From Chenopodium formosanum (Eukaryota; Streptophyta; Magnoliopsida; Caryophyllales; Amaranthaceae), in the NCBI GenBank assembly GCA_024500155.1, contig CM044866.1, positions 42,771,501 to 42,835,500 of the forward strand: DNA of 64,000 nt, read 5' to 3'. Positions 46,004-59,500 of this stretch are shown one piece after another (within the stretch, counting starts at the first letter, position 1; each line of letters opens with the position of its first letter). A program made the translations under genes and the position numbers. The notes beneath the pieces were generated by a model. The model saw only the letters and a program-made list of their open reading frames with translations. It had not been told where the DNA came from and searched no databases.

Positions 46004-46583
46004 TTTTGTTAGTGACCCCGCACAATATGAAGGGATAATTTGGATGGGATTAGATGTGTTTGGTGTACGTCGTACATTTTTCTTGTAAAATACTCTTTGC
46101 TTTGTATTTCATAAGCCATGCAAGAAAATAAATAAATAAATAAATAAATAAATAGATAATAGAAAAACTTATACTGTAAGTAAAAGGTTTTGCCTTAGAT
46201 AAATTGTCTAGGTTCATGTGCTTTAGAGGCTTAGAGCAAAATTTTGTCCGCATTGAGCTTCGAGTTGACAATGAGCTTTTGTGATTTTGATTTATTATAT
46301 TTTAAAAAATTAAATAAAAATCAGTCAAGTGCAACTTGGGTTGGGTGACTTGCGTCTAATTGTAAAATGCAAAGCGTCAAATTCGAATGCTAAAAATGGA
46401 ACACTTACATGTGGGCAGTATATATGTTTTCCTATTACAACTATTGCTATTTGCATATCATGCTAGTTAGTGGTTAGTATCTTACTTTTTTTTTTTTTTT
46501 TTTTTTTTTTCTTTTTTTTTTCTTTTTAAACTAATAACAATTCTAGAAACAAATAATGATAAAGTTTTTTTTTAATCAAATGT

Positions 46584-46585
<2 letters not shown>

Positions 46586-46649
<64 letters not shown>
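46586..46649. repeat. (ATA)n microsatellite
   Basis: About 21 perfect ATA units. Confidence 0.95.
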
Positions 46650-46906
46650 TGTTGATCAAAGAATATAAAGTTTAATGCATGATCTTGGGTAGTGACTTTC
46701 CTTCTAGGAAGGATCTTTGTATGAATAGTATCCCATGTTTAGAGTCTCAAAATAAAAATCCGTAAAAGTATGGTGAGTTTTTTTTTTTTTTTTTAAATTA
46801 AAATTTTGTTATTGTTGGGACTCTCCATTTATTTCTATTAACTTGTTGGAAAATAATGTAACTTTAAGGGGTATTAAGCAAATTTGTGTTATGACCTGTT
46901 GTTATG

Positions 46907-46982
46907 TATTTAAAGTAGTTAACATAATACTTCAATTCAGCAAATTTGTTATGCATTTAAAGTAGTTAACATAATACTTCGT
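46907..46982. repeat. Short direct duplication
   Basis: TTTAAAGTAGTTAACATAAT followed by ACTTC occurs twice, about 50 bp apart. Confidence 0.85.
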
Positions 46983-49900
46983 ATTTTGTAAAGAAGTAAT
47001 GCATTCTTTGTATCAAATATCAATGAAAATATAAGGAGACTCTAAGATAGCCTAAATAGCAATACGTATGTGTTGAGAGCAAGTGAATATAGTAGAATGT
47101 AAACAATACAATTAGGTGTTATATATTTAATTTAATGTTGTCTAGGAGTTCTTTTTGGATACTGTATTATTTGTAGCAAAAGATACCTTGTGAATACCTT
47201 AAAAATATAAGGATATGCTTTTTTAGTTTAAAATAAAAAAAATCAGTGAAACTTTTTTAAACTGGAAGCTCACCATATATTACACCCATAAACATACAAA
47301 TACATTCATATTCTATCACTTAGCGTGCTTTATGAAATCATGGTGAAACTTCCCTCCACCTTCTAAAAAGAGTTGAAAACGACCAATTGAACATAATAAT
47401 ATGAGAAACAATTGTTTTTATGGCTTAATTTAAAGGAACTTCATCTTGCAAGGAAATTAATTTTTGTAAATTAAAGTGAATCACATTATTTATTTATTTT
47501 TTTATATTTTTTTTGAAAAGAGTCACATTAATTTAGAATTGATTCAAATAGAACTTTAAATGAAACATAGTGAATGCATTTTACAAGAAAGCTACCTCTA
47601 AAAGGCTAAAAGCCTATAAATGTAGATAACTTTATTATATGCTTAAAAAAAATTATCACACAAACATAAGCAAATTAAAGTTCACAAATCACAATCCCTT
47701 AAAAAAGAAATAATAAAGTTCATACATAATGGGATCAAACCAAACAAAAAAGCCAACCAATAGATGAAAGGTTGATCAAAAAACCAAAATTAAATTGAGA
47801 AAAAAATATTTTTAAATGGAGGTCAATATCAAAGTAACAACTCTCAAGGAAATAGAAGTATATAAATGCAAATATCAATATAAATGTATAAGTAAATTTA
47901 ACATCATTTTCTTAATGCCAAAGTTAGAAGTAACACCTTTACAGGCTAATGTTGCAAATGTTACCTAATCCGTGGTAATGTCTTCAATCCTTTAGTTGCT
48001 TTCTAAGCATAAATGAATTTACAAATTGGTACCAATAGGCCTGCAAAACTACATGACACGTGTCATTTTGCTAATGGACCTATTACCTTCACCCCATAAA
48101 AACAAAACTTAAAGACATGTTGCTATCACTAAACACTATAAATACTCTTCTTCTGTTTTAATTAATTAAATTAATTACAATTGGTTGTCCCACTCGATTA
48201 CGACATTTTGAGCACTTTACTTTGCGTTTGAAGTATCTAGTGAGTATATGATGTATGTCATTTATGTACAAGGCTATATGGTATATTGGAATGAGCTAAG
48301 AGATGAAATTTGACAAAAGATACTTTGTATGACACATAGAATATGTGAATCAAATTTAAAGAGTCAATGAGTGTTTTGTAGTAGTACTGGTTGGACTTTG
48401 GACCATAGTGTTTAAATTTAGTACCAACTTTAATTTAAGTCGTAATATTACTTATGTATACATGTAATTGTCTAATAAGTATTATGTAATTTGTAAGGGT
48501 ATGTTTTCTTTACCTGAATTAAAAACTCATTTAACCTAATTACAATTTATTACCTCGGTTGCAAGAAAGTAAACTTACGAGTGTGATGAGTTCATTGTCC
48601 ATGATCGAACTTATTGGAAATGCATGATTGGAATCATCTGAATTATTGGACTTATAAACTTATTATTTAGTGAAGATCATAGCAGAACACACCTCTAATC
48701 TACTTTGCTCTTTACTTTGTGTTTGATGCATCTAGTGCGTAAATGATGTATGTCACATTTATGTACAATGCTACATTTAGAATGAGCTAAGGGATGAACT
48801 TTGAGAAATGATGTGATATGTAGAGATGTAATTTATTCAAATTTGAAGAATCAATAAGTGTTTAGTATGTAGTCCAGTAATTGGATTAAAGAGTTTAGTA
48901 CCAATTTTATATCTTTTTGTTTTTTTGACAAAAGTTTATATCTTATTATTACCTAAGTATACAAATGATTATCAAAACAACTAAGTTATAAAAGGTGCAT
49001 TATCTTAATTTGTAATGTTGTAATCTATTTGAAACGACCTAATTGAGCTTATATACCCATGATTAAATCTTATTGGAGCTATTAGAACCAATTAATTATT
49101 AAACAGTAAGCTTATTGGATCGAACAAGATTAAAACTTACTAGAACGAACATGATTAAAACTTATATAAACTCATTAAAACTTAATTAATACGGAGTATT
49201 TTTATTTTAAGAAAGAGAACACGTCTTTACACTTCACTTCAGTACATGCGTTATCACATGTACGTACAAGACACATGTAGACAGTAATATAAACACTTCG
49301 TGTACCTCACATGTCGGAAATAACACATAGATTCATATAAAAGCATACATACAAGCCTGAACTACCAGGGCATAAACTCTTATCGGCAACCTAGGTCATC
49401 ACATATGGTAGGAGCAACACAATTATTATAGTGAACAATTAATGAGTTAGACGAGTAACAAGCAAAAGAACACAACCATAACCCAATTTCATGCCATTAT
49501 ACATATATATCTTGTTTCTTGTTTACATTTCTTATTTCAGCAATAGATGGAATCACTTTAATTGAAAGGAGTATAAATATAGTGACCACCTAACTAATAA
49601 TAATAATAATTAGGGCAGTGGTATGATTTTGATAGGTTGAGATGCTGTTTTCTGCTTTTGGGTTCTTTTTATGTGAACCTTATATGCAAAACCTAGGTAG
49701 CTACTTCTAGCTAATCCATGCAAAACATAAATAAATTAATAAATATAGTATATTAATTAAAATAAAAATTAATTAAAATATTTCTCTTTATTTACATATC
49801 TTATTTTGATCACAACTTTGTACAATTATATGCGATAGAAACTTTTAAATTCATCTTAATGTATATATTCAGCATATACATCAACTTATAGATCGATAAA

Positions 49901-50654
49901 CATACAAGTCAAAGTGATGCATGTATTTTGTAACAGGACGAGTAAATAAAAATCTTTTTTTTTTATTGGTGGTGAAAATGGTCCCCATTATGACCTGCAC
50001 TATTTTGGGATCAAGGTTGATGCTAACTATACAGAGAAATCACAGCTGCATTAGAGAAAGAGTAGTAAAAAGAGATGAAATTAAAAACAAAAAAAGCTAA
50101 GAAAATAAGACTAGTTAATACTTAATAGTTATTGTTATTGTTATACTAGTGAGTGAGTTGAGTGAGTGTGTGCATGTGGTGGCCTGATGGAAGTGAGCGT
50201 GATAATATTGAATTTAATTTCTTTCTCTCCTAACTTTGGGACCACTCTCGTCTACTCTTCCTATGTCTATGTCTATGTCTATGTCTATGTCTATGTTTGT
50301 GTCTTTGTTCTTGCTTTGCTTTACTCTTTTTCTAAACTCCTTTGCTTTCAACTCCTCAATTAATGCTTTAATTTATTATTCTTCCCAATGTCTTCATACT
50401 TAGGTCACGGGACTTTCTGGTAAATTTCATTGCTCCCTTACTGGATGTGTGTATCGGTTCTTTGCGTTGCGTGCGTATGGTACACCTGGATCGACTTGTT
50501 GTATAGGTAATAAATATAAACGGCTAAACGTAGAAACTAGAAACTTTATTTTTAAGTTTATCTCTGTTTTTTTTTTTTTAATTTTTTTTTTTTTTTTGAA
50601 AACAAGTTTATCTTTGTTTTGATGTAGAATATAAAACCAATGTAGGGATTCCTC

Positions 50655-50692
<38 letters not shown>

Positions 50693-51160
50693 ATGTAAAG
50701 GCTTTAAACATAAATTTAGGTTTTTGGTTGAGTCGGTCCAACAATATATGACATCTAGTGTCAGCTAGCTTAAGGAGATAAGATAGAATATAGAATTAAT
50801 TACGAGGCTTTTACCATAAGTTAAGGCATAGAGTGAATGCATGCATATCTGCCTATGAGGCTGACCTTCTCATCTTCCACTCCCCCTCTTATTTATTTTT
50901 TTTTTAACATGTTTACATGGTTTTCAATATATACCAACTATCTGATTTTGAGATCTGTATCTGTAAATATAGAGTAATTATTGTTAAAAGAGTTTAAAGT
51001 GTAATTTTCAACTATATTTCAAAACCAAATCTAACAAGAGATGTATTCTAATACGGACTAAGTATTTTTGGGCTTTCATGCAAGCTAGATTGCTAGCCAA
51101 CAACAATTTGTGGGTGGTAAATTCTTAATCACTAATTAGACTAATTTCTTCACAAACCAA
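46983..51160. other. AT-rich gene desert
   Basis: No exon, tRNA or recognised element. It contains the duplication at 48215-48990, a TATGTC hexanucleotide repeat at 50261-50296 and a poly-A run at about 50657-50690. Confidence 0.45.
48215..48990. repeat. Diverged direct duplication, about 490 bp apart
   Basis: Copy 1 (48215-48500) and copy 2 (48705-48990) share CTTTACTTTG(C/T)GTTTGA, ATCTAGTG, ATGATGTATGTCA, TTATGTACAA, GAATGAGCTAAG and TTTAGTACCAA in the same order. Non-coding. Confidence 0.75.
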
Positions 51161-52145
51161 TCAATAACATAATACTAAAATAGACACCGGAAGTGACACG
51201 TACCACATCATGGTGCTGTTTTTTCCCTCCAAAAATCCCCTTCCCTTTTTAACTTTTTTTTTTTTGGGTTAATATTTGATTCTATAAAAATATCAAATCT
51301 TTTATTTTCCTTCAAAAAAAAAAATAATAATAATTTCATTCCAAATCTTTTATATTATCTTTATGACAGATATATATTCCTTTTTATTTGGTATTCATAA
51401 TTATTCTATATAAACCTAAATAATTATTTCAACTTCTTTCAAAAAAAAAAATTCTTTCAACTCCTTTTTAACCATCTTTTAAATGGAGTATTATTAGATT
51501 TTGCCAAAAAAATTATAATAAATTGATTTTTTTTTTTTTGAAGGGAAATAAATTGATTCATATAATAGATGTTAAAGAAATTACTTTAAACATCACTTAA
51601 ATTTTTTTTTTTTATTTTATTTCAATTTCAATTCAATATAACAATACATTCAAGTTAATTACAATTTTGTTATGAAATTTTACTACTACACGTAGATCTA
51701 TATTGTCACAAATTGATTTATAGAGTATAGTATAGCTATAAAATAAATGTTGTGTTTAACAAATGATTTTTTAGATCTAAAGGTGATATATTATTTTTAA
51801 TTTTTGTGTATGTTACTATGTTTGTACTTTTACTAATAATTTTAGTGGGGATTTTAGTTTATTGTTCGATTGATTTTTAATGTTTATTAAAAATGTATTT
51901 ATGAATAAGTATTCACTAATATGGCCACTAGACCTGATCAAGCTCCGCCTGAAAAATTCTCGAGTTCGGGCAGACTAAAAAAATCCATTTTTTAGATAAT
52001 TTGTTGCTTTGCCTATTAATATAGATTATGACATTATAATTTCTATATATTTGATTTGTATGTTTTATCAAATTTTATTTGTTGGATATAATTAATTTTC
52101 TTAAAAAAATTTGACTTATCGTGCATGGCACGGGCCTTAATCTAG
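51161..52145 (+). mobile_element. Non-autonomous Helitron, about 985 bp
   Basis: 5' end TCAATAACATAATACTAAAA directly after an A. 3' end carries the hairpin CGTGC-ATG-GCACG and then CTAG at 52142-52145, followed by T. Insertion between A and T, 5' TC and 3' CTRR are the Helitron hallmarks. AT-rich interior, no helicase. A related 5' end is at 20263. Confidence 0.65.
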
Positions 52146-52367
52146 TATTTGATAAATAGTGGAAGTTTTGTTCAAAATTGAATATCAACAAAATGGAAAG
52201 TTGCTAGACATATTAATGACAAAATAAATTTATTGATATACGAAGTATTATAAAGTAAAAGAAATACCATTTAGATTATACAGTTTTCTTTGTGTTTTAG
52301 CCAAAGCTATACGAGCAAGATATTCACCATGGTTTGATCACAATTATGTTAATACATAATAATCGTA

Positions 52368-52554
52368 GAGCATGTTCACATTTACTTAATTTCAGTTCAG
52401 TTCAGTTCAGTTCAATTCAGCTCTAATCAGTTCAGTTCAGTTCAGTTCAACTCCTAATTTCCCTCTCTCATAAAATATTCATTTCAACTCAGTTCAGTTC
52501 AGTTCAGCTCCAATCAGTTCAGTTCACCTTAGTTCAGTAAATGTGAACAGGTCC
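52368..52554. mobile_element. TTCAG-type MITE, copy D
   Basis: GAGCATGTTCACATTTA and AAATGTGAACAGGTCC, with flanking GTA duplication (52365-52367, 52555-52557). TTCAG runs inside. Confidence 0.7.
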
Positions 52555-52635
52555 GTAGTCACTAGCTTTTATAAACCATAATTATCAAAGCATGCATTTC
52601 ATCTTACTTTGGGTTAATAAAACATCCCACGAACA

Positions 52636-52707
<72 letters not shown>
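52636..52707. repeat. (ATT)n microsatellite
   Basis: About 23 perfect units. Confidence 0.95.
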
Positions 52708-53119
52708 TTTCCTTACCTAAACCCAAAACCTTGGGCTAAGGTTGAACATTTCTTAACTCGTAATCTGAAATGACTTTGTCCGAAATGACTTCTGACTCGA
52801 CCCGATTGACAGGTCTACACACAGTAATAAAATTATATTAGATTGTGAAATATATTATATTTTAATTGATTAGAATATATCATAAATGGATGTGGTACTT
52901 TTAGAACTACTTCTTTTGCTCCAAAAAAAATTATAATATAAAAAATAAATTTATATGATAATTATTAAGAGTTATAATCTAATTACTTTTTGAATAAAAT
53001 TATAATTCAATTTGTACATATGAAATATTATACTTAATCGAAAATAAAACTCTAAACTAACAATTTTATCCTAAAATAAATAATTGATATTTACTTATTT
53101 ACTTCTCAAAATATCATCA

Positions 53120-53300
53120 TATTATACCAAAGATAACATGATTTGATAATATTGTTGATATCAAGATGTATCATATCACACTAGGTATCAATATTATCAA
53201 ATCATGTTATATTTGATATAATAAGATATCATATTATCTTTTTATCCTTCAAATCTTGTTATCTTTGGTACAATAAGATATTATGTTATCTTTCAAATTC
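53120..53300. repeat. Nested palindrome / hairpin repeat
   Basis: AACATGATTTGATAATATTG (53137-53156) is complemented by ATATTATCAAATCATGTT further right (about 53192-53209). The motifs AAGATAACAT and GTTATCTTTGGTA recur to about 53300. The arms can form a long stem. MITE-like, no clear duplication. Confidence 0.55.
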
Positions 53301-53564
53301 ACAATCTTTATAACATTACATAAAAAAGACGAGTGATGAGAATCGATCTTGGGATTTCCTGAAAGTGGGAAGAAAGCTCTAAGCATCTTAGCTATTCTTC
53401 ACTCTCTCAAATTATGACAATTGACAACTGCTAGGTTGAAAATTTGTCAGTACAATTCAAGTGTAACATTTCAGTTTTATTTGTTTGTTAGAAATTTTGA
53501 ATAAAATTTAATGACTTGATCCCTTTTAATGACCAAAAAACGACTACGTTATATAATACACTTA

Positions 53565-53659
53565 GGGACTGTTCTCTTCAGCTTAATTTCAATTCGGTTC
53601 AATTCAATTCAGCTCCAATTAGTTCAGTTTAGCTCACTTCAATAAATCAGAACAGGTCC
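53565..53659. mobile_element. TTCAG-type MITE, short copy E
   Basis: GGGACTGTTCTCTTCAG and CAGAACAGGTCC with flanking TTA (53562-53564, 53660-53662); only 95 bp. Confidence 0.65.
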
Positions 53660-54047
53660 TTACACCTTAAAATTCATACATAAAAACGTTTAATTTTAGT
53701 TTAATTTGTGTGAACTTGGTTCTTGTGTTAGTCAAGATCAAGATTGAAAAAGAAGTCTCAATTGACCTTGTTTTCATTCTTTTTTCCAAAAAGAATATCG
53801 ATTCAATTGCATATGTCCTTAATAATGTGACTACTCATAGCCCTTGCATTGTAGCCCACATTTGTTGTTTGGTTTGGTTTACAAACATTATGAAACATTA
53901 TCTTAGGTGATAAAATGTCTTTAAAAAATTGAATGGGTAAAATTAATTATAATTAAGTGAGATTGAAAAGTATCATCAATACCTTAACTCTAATTATTGT
54001 TAAAAATATCACATTCCAAACAACAAAAATTGAAAATATACTTCTTA

Positions 54048-54219
54048 GGGCCTGTTCACATTTATTGAACTGAACTGATTGGAGCTGAACTGAACTAAAC
54101 TGAACTGAACTAAACTGAACTGAGCTGAAATGAACATTTTATGAGAGAAGGACATTAGGAGCTGGAGTAAACTGAACTGAGCTGAACTGAACTAAAATTA
54201 AGTAAATGTGAACAGATCC
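54048..54219. mobile_element. TTCAG-type MITE, copy F, upstream of MIR167
   Basis: GGGCCTGTTCACATTTA and TAAATGTGAACAGATCC with flanking TTA (54045-54047, 54220-54222). Interior CTGAACTGAACTGA (inverted orientation relative to copies A, C and D). It ends about 340 bp before the MIR167 TATA box. Confidence 0.75.
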
Positions 54220-54557
54220 TTATTCGACCTTTAACTTTTTCATTAATTTAAATTATTATAAATTACGCCTTAAAAAGAAAAATAGTTCCAAAAAGATAAT
54301 TATAAATTTATAATCACCTAAACTATATATAAAAAAGAAACTAACAAGTCTAACCGTCTATTATTTTTTTTTTTTTTTTTTTTGAATAGAGAAAACGCCT
54401 ATTGTAGTTGTCTTTGCACAAAAAAAGACTTAATTTATGCCAAATACAAGTAGAAAAAGACAAATAAAAATATATATAACCCCTGGAAAATAAATTAAAA
54501 TAAGAAAATTACGACCTATACCCCTGAACCCTCCATATCTTTTCTACAGTTCCCTCC

Positions 54558-54567
54558 TATATATATA
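54558..54567 (+). promoter_or_regulatory. TATA box of MIR167
   Basis: TATATATATA followed by ACACTC and a CT-rich stretch. Transcription would be expected to start near 54590-54600, about 145 bp before the hairpin. Consistent with a polymerase II miRNA gene. Confidence 0.6.
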
Positions 54568-54734
54568 CACTCTATTTTCCTCTCATTTTCCGTATTCCTC
54601 ACTTCTTCTATCTTTCTCATCATTTTAGTTGTTGAACAATACCAACAACAACAAAACTTCGAGAGAAAAACACATAAAACACACAAAAAAAAGAAAAAAA
54701 AAAAAGTTGTTCGTTTTTCCGTCTTCGTGCCTTA

Positions 54735-54901
54735 GTAGCAGTTGAAGCTGCCAGCATGATCTGAACTTTCTCTCACTCTTTTCCCCTCTTTCTCTCCCTC
54801 TTTTTTTTCCCCTCCTCTATTCTCCTTGTTTTTTTTTTTCTTCTATTCCGTTCTCGTTGTCCGAGAAAGATTAGATCATGTGGTAGCTTCACCTGTTGAC
54901 G
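54735..54901 (+). ncRNA. MIR167: MIR167 precursor hairpin
   Basis: The 5' arm at 54743-54763 reads TGAAGCTGCCAGCATGATCT followed by G, the miR167 sequence (21 nt). The 3' arm at 54873-54893 begins AGATCATGTGGTAGCTTCAC and pairs with it with few mismatches, the usual star strand. The flanks pair further (CAGTTG on the left with CCTGTTG on the right), and the loop is about 110 nt, CT-rich. miR167 directs cleavage of ARF6 and ARF8 mRNAs, controlling auxin responses in flower and root development. The short open frame through the loop and 3' arm is incidental. The miRNA gene stands alone, with no protein gene within 12 kb upstream. Confidence 0.95.
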
Positions 54902-55950
54902 AGAGCACGCTCGAAAAAAGGAAAATATTTCAACCCATCAAAGGTATCAACATATGTTTTGGTGATACATATATATTTCATCTCAAGGTATGTGTTATGT
55001 CTATTATTTCTTAATCATATGCTATATATCTGTGTGCTATGTTATATGTGAAGAACTTTTCCTTAAAAAAAAATGTCATATATCAAGAATTAATCTAAAA
55101 TGATTTGAGGGTGAGAAATTATATGCTGTTTTTGCTAGGGTTTTGTGGAGAATTCTTATTTTCATTTTTTTTGGATCGTTGAATTTTAATTTATCTTTTT
55201 TAATTTCATAATTGATTTGATTATATACTTAAAAAAAGGTTTTTAAGATCCCTCCTCGAGTCTTGGGGAAATAAGCTTTTTATATATCCCTTCCATGCAC
55301 TGTTCCATATAGATTCTTTTAAATTAATTTAATTAATGGACTAATTTTATGTTAAGTTAATTGCACCTACTAATTACTAGGAGATAAAACTTCTTTGATT
55401 TGATTTGTGCGTCTTATCGTGTTTTGTTTGTTAGTAGATCTATCTAATTAAATCAAATCATGATTTTCTCCTAACTAATAGACTATTTAATTAAACAATT
55501 AATTTATTTTATTTGTTTCTAACCACTTCTACTTTCTTGTTAACTTGTTCGTACATAAAAACAGATTTTATTTAATGGGTTTAGAATGAAATTAATTTTA
55601 AAAAATTAAGACTAAAAACATTACATTGGTTCTTACTTTATAAAATGGGAATTAATGATGAGGTTGTGCACCGAAAGAGGGGTAGATTGAAAAAGAAAGC
55701 AAAATGAAAGTACAATGTATATATACATGTTTTCATTTAAAGCATTTTTATAATTTGAGTTAATCATCATCATACATGAAAAAGTTTATAGATCCAAGGT
55801 CAAGTGATAATTTTTCTTCTAATGTTCTTTTTATACTATTAGTAGAATAGTATTACAAGGCGGCTCATAATTTTTGTAGAAAAAAAATGTGGAAGTTAAG
55901 GAAATGAATTTGTAACAAGTTGCATATATTCCACCCTTATACATTCTTAA
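54902..55950. other. Downstream part of MIR167 region, no gene seen
   Basis: Likely 3' part of the primary transcript; possible donor sites (AAAGGTATC at about 54938, AAGGTATG at 54986) are present but no acceptor can be assigned. Confidence 0.35.
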
Positions 55951-56042
55951 GGGCATGTTCTTTTCAGATTATTTTCACTTCATTTTAATTTTTAATTTTC
56001 TTCTCTCATAAAATATTCAGTTTAGTCAATCAAAACAGGCCA
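55951..56042. mobile_element. Decayed TTCAG-family MITE, copy G
   Basis: GGGCATGTTCTTTTCAG after TAA, and CAAAACAGGCC at the right; internal AAAATATTCAG as in the other copies, but the TTCAG run is mostly lost. Confidence 0.45.
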
Positions 56043-56104
56043 ATTTTAAGGTCGATTAGTGTTCTTTTAGCAATCGGATAAAGCTTGACTAGATTATTTG
56101 CATC

Positions 56105-56290
56105 TTTATTCGAATTTTCTAGTGGTAAGACTAGTTAAAGTATTACATTAGGTCTTAAGTTCGAATCTCCTTTCCGTTGTTCTGGTATGAACCGGTCTCC
56201 GACCTTAAAAGTTATTGTAGGTAGTCTTATCTCAAAGATGTTCAACACATGTAGCCAACTATTTTGGAACAACTAGATTCTTAGCTTACA
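56105..56290 (+). repeat. SINE-like, tRNA-derived element
   Basis: CTAGTGGTAAGAC (A-box-like) and AAGTTCGAATCTCC (B box) with about 30 bp between, then CCGGTCTCCGACC. Polymerase III-type promoter arrangement; no obvious A tail. Confidence 0.4.
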
Positions 56291-56477
56291 CAATGTTTCT
56301 ACACATTACACACTCTTTAATTTTTTTGAAGTAACGAATTGAAAAAAAGTTGCAATAGCCATTGAATGCCTAAAATCTGAGTAGTCTTATCTGAAAAAAT
56401 GTACAACACATATAGCCAACTATTCACAACCATTTAATTTATTTCGATAGCAATGGCTTTTATTTGCAACATTATCT

Positions 56478-56555
56478 TTTGAGCACATTTTGGATTATTT
56501 TCATCATGAATTTTGTTTTGAGCACATTTTGGATTATTTTCAGCATGAATTTTGT
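56478..56555. repeat. Two tandem copies of a 38-bp unit
   Basis: TTTTGAGCACATTTTGGATT, then ATTTTCA(T/G)CATGAATTTTG, twice in a row. Confidence 0.85.
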
Positions 56556-59500
56556 TACAACAAATTTGACGGTTTAATTTTTTGTGTGACTCTAAAACAT
56601 TCAATGTTATTACTTGTTGTCTCTCTCTCCAGTTGTTATTTGTTTGATGTAACATGTGGTTATTCAACATGACATAATAACGTGTTCTAGGTGTATTAAA
56701 TGACATTAAAGTACTATAATGAGGAGATTAGTTTGAATTAGCATTTTGGGTTTTACATATCAAGTATTGAACGCTTAATTACTTTTCATATTTTGTTCTT
56801 TCCTAGTAATGACAACCAAGTAGCATAGATTAATTTGGGTTTAAACTATACCTATTACGAGTAGCATTAAACTATAACGATTACAGAGTACATATTTAAA
56901 AGCATAAACCACTACTGTCACACATCTATTCCGTTGTTTATTTCTTTTTTCTATTTGCTTAATATTTCTTACGAGTACATATTAATGATGACCTTGTTAA
57001 TTTCTCTTTCGCCGTATTTTCCATAAGAACAATACATTATGAAATACACTTTGTTTTTCTCAGTTTTACAATTAAGAGTGTGTTGCACCGGTCAACAAAC
57101 TTGTTAGAATAGTGTCATTTACTTACTTATTTGCTTGAAACTACTTCGCATTGTATTTTAGTTCCCATTTCTCATTTGTAAGCTACTCTATATGCAATAC
57201 ATTATACATCTTTAAGATTCGATATCTTGAAGACTTATTAGGTTGTGGAAGATGTGTTAGATGTAAATAAAATTTGTCTCATTTAGTAATGAAATAACTC
57301 ATTTGGTTTTCATGACATTTATTGATATGTATCCTTTCAAAAAAGACTACAAAAGCTACTTGTTTGAAAAAGTTTCCTACCTTCGAACTATCAATTAAGT
57401 TTATTTATACCCTAAATTGTTTGTAAAATATTTTTGCACCCTCAAAAGAAAAGCTAGTTCCTTGTATTATGTACAAGTTGTTATAATGTTCTTGATTAAT
57501 TGTGTATTTTTTTAAAAAAAAATTATCAATTTTGTAAATTTAAATTATATCTTTAGTAAAACAAAAACAAGAGCTTCTAGTCTTCTAGATATTGAAAGTC
57601 TATTCCATGCTAATAACTCTAAAAGCTTGAAGAACCCAGGCCACTTAAACCGTAAAAAAACTAAAGGGCACAATGCAACTCAATTTTGTAGTTTAACCTT
57701 ATAAATCAATAATAGTTTCATGTTATATATTCTAAACCTAATCAACTCATAATTTATTATTATATCATGATATACCACATACTATGTATATTTTTTTTTT
57801 TTTAATAATTGATCGATTTGTATGGCCGTTCATATAATAGAAATTATTAAAATCATGATACACTTACAACTAATTATGGGACATTGTTCACATTTAAGCA
57901 CAAAATAACACAAAAGATCATAAGCTAGCTATAGTTAGCTAGTAATTGTAAAACTTGTAATCTCATGATCTTAATGATATGGTTGTTGGATGAGTTTATG
58001 TCATATTCATTACTCGTATTATTTTGTTGGGGAACCCTATTTAGCTACACAACACAAAAACTTTTATAAATTTGATAGGCAAACAAATTTTGCCAACTTG
58101 AGCCAACAACAATAAAAACAATACTCGTAATATTTATGTATAATTCGAAAAAAAAAAAAAAAAAAATCCGGATTAAAATTTTGTCTTGACTATGTATCAT
58201 TGAATAGGATCACATGCTCTTTGTTGGCAACATATTTATAAATAGTAAGGTGAAAATTATATAAATATGAAAGAAGGTAATATAATATTCTAAGGTACGT
58301 GTATATTTGTATGCCATTAATGGGAGTTTCCTATGATAAACAAAAAACTAGAACCCTTAGAAAAAGGTGGGGTTGTCCCCAACACCATGCTTATATTAGC
58401 TTTCTCGTCTTTTTCTAAGTATTTCAGGAAATTTATATATATTTTGTATGTATATATGATCTCAGTTTATATGTTACAAATAAAAATAAATAAATGAATA
58501 ATATATATTTAAAAATGAAAAAAAAAAAGAAATAAAAAAGAACTGTGGGTTGTGACTTGTGAACATGCAGGTGACGTGCGCATGCAAATGATATGGTCCA
58601 GCTTATTATCATGGTCCCTGCCTGCTGCCTTAACTTGGCTAACTTATACTCCTACTTAGCTTTCTAACCATACATATATACCTATTGTTTCTTGGCTTCT
58701 TTCTTCTTTTCTTCTTTTCTTTTCTTTTTCTTTGGAGGTGGGGAAAAAAGAATAGAAGATTTGAGGGATGATAGGATGTGTCATATGTGCGTGTTTATTA
58801 GATCGATGTCGACTTATGATCGAGGGTGTTGTTGAGAATTTATTTAAGTTGTTTACGTTTTTAATGGCGTTTTAGGAATAGTATGTGAAATTTTTGAAGG
58901 TTTAATGATGTGTTGGGATACTATATAACAACCATTTATAGATGCATATCTTATAGCATTTACGTGCACTTCCTCAGAAAACTTCTTACGTTAATGTCAC
59001 AACGGTATAATCTTGGCTAAACAAAAGATCTAAATAAAAAAAAACAAATAGAGGGGCACATTTGCTAACAATTTTTTGTTCAAATGGAGTAGCATGCTAG
59101 TGCCTAGTATAGTAAATCTTTAATGATGGAAAACACAACAAATTAGGGTGATTCACCTTAAATTCACTTATTTCAAGTTTAATAGTTTCAATTTTGTGAA
59201 AAATGAGTTCTAATAAGTGTGACAAACCAAGTTCAAAATACAACTAAAATAATTATAAAAAATTCTAGCTAAGTTCAAGTAAGATAAGTTTGATCAGATA
59301 AGTAAAAATCAAGTGAATAAAACATATCCTTGACTTATATCTTGAGAGAAGATGGACCTTATTATACTCGTGTGTATCATGAGAGAAACAAACAACAAAC
59401 AAGTAGCTCAACTTTCTCAAACAGTTTTTGGATTATATTTTAAACATAGATCCAAAGTTTGTTATGTAACATCCGTAGCTAGCTATTGAAAGAGGTGAAG

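Noticed and set aside
50261..50296. TATGTC repeat considered as a CRISPR-like or minisatellite array
   Set aside because: A simple hexanucleotide microsatellite without spacers, in a eukaryotic genome.
54826..55014. 62-codon frame near MIR167
   Set aside because: Runs through the loop and star arm of the miRNA precursor; explained by the hairpin.
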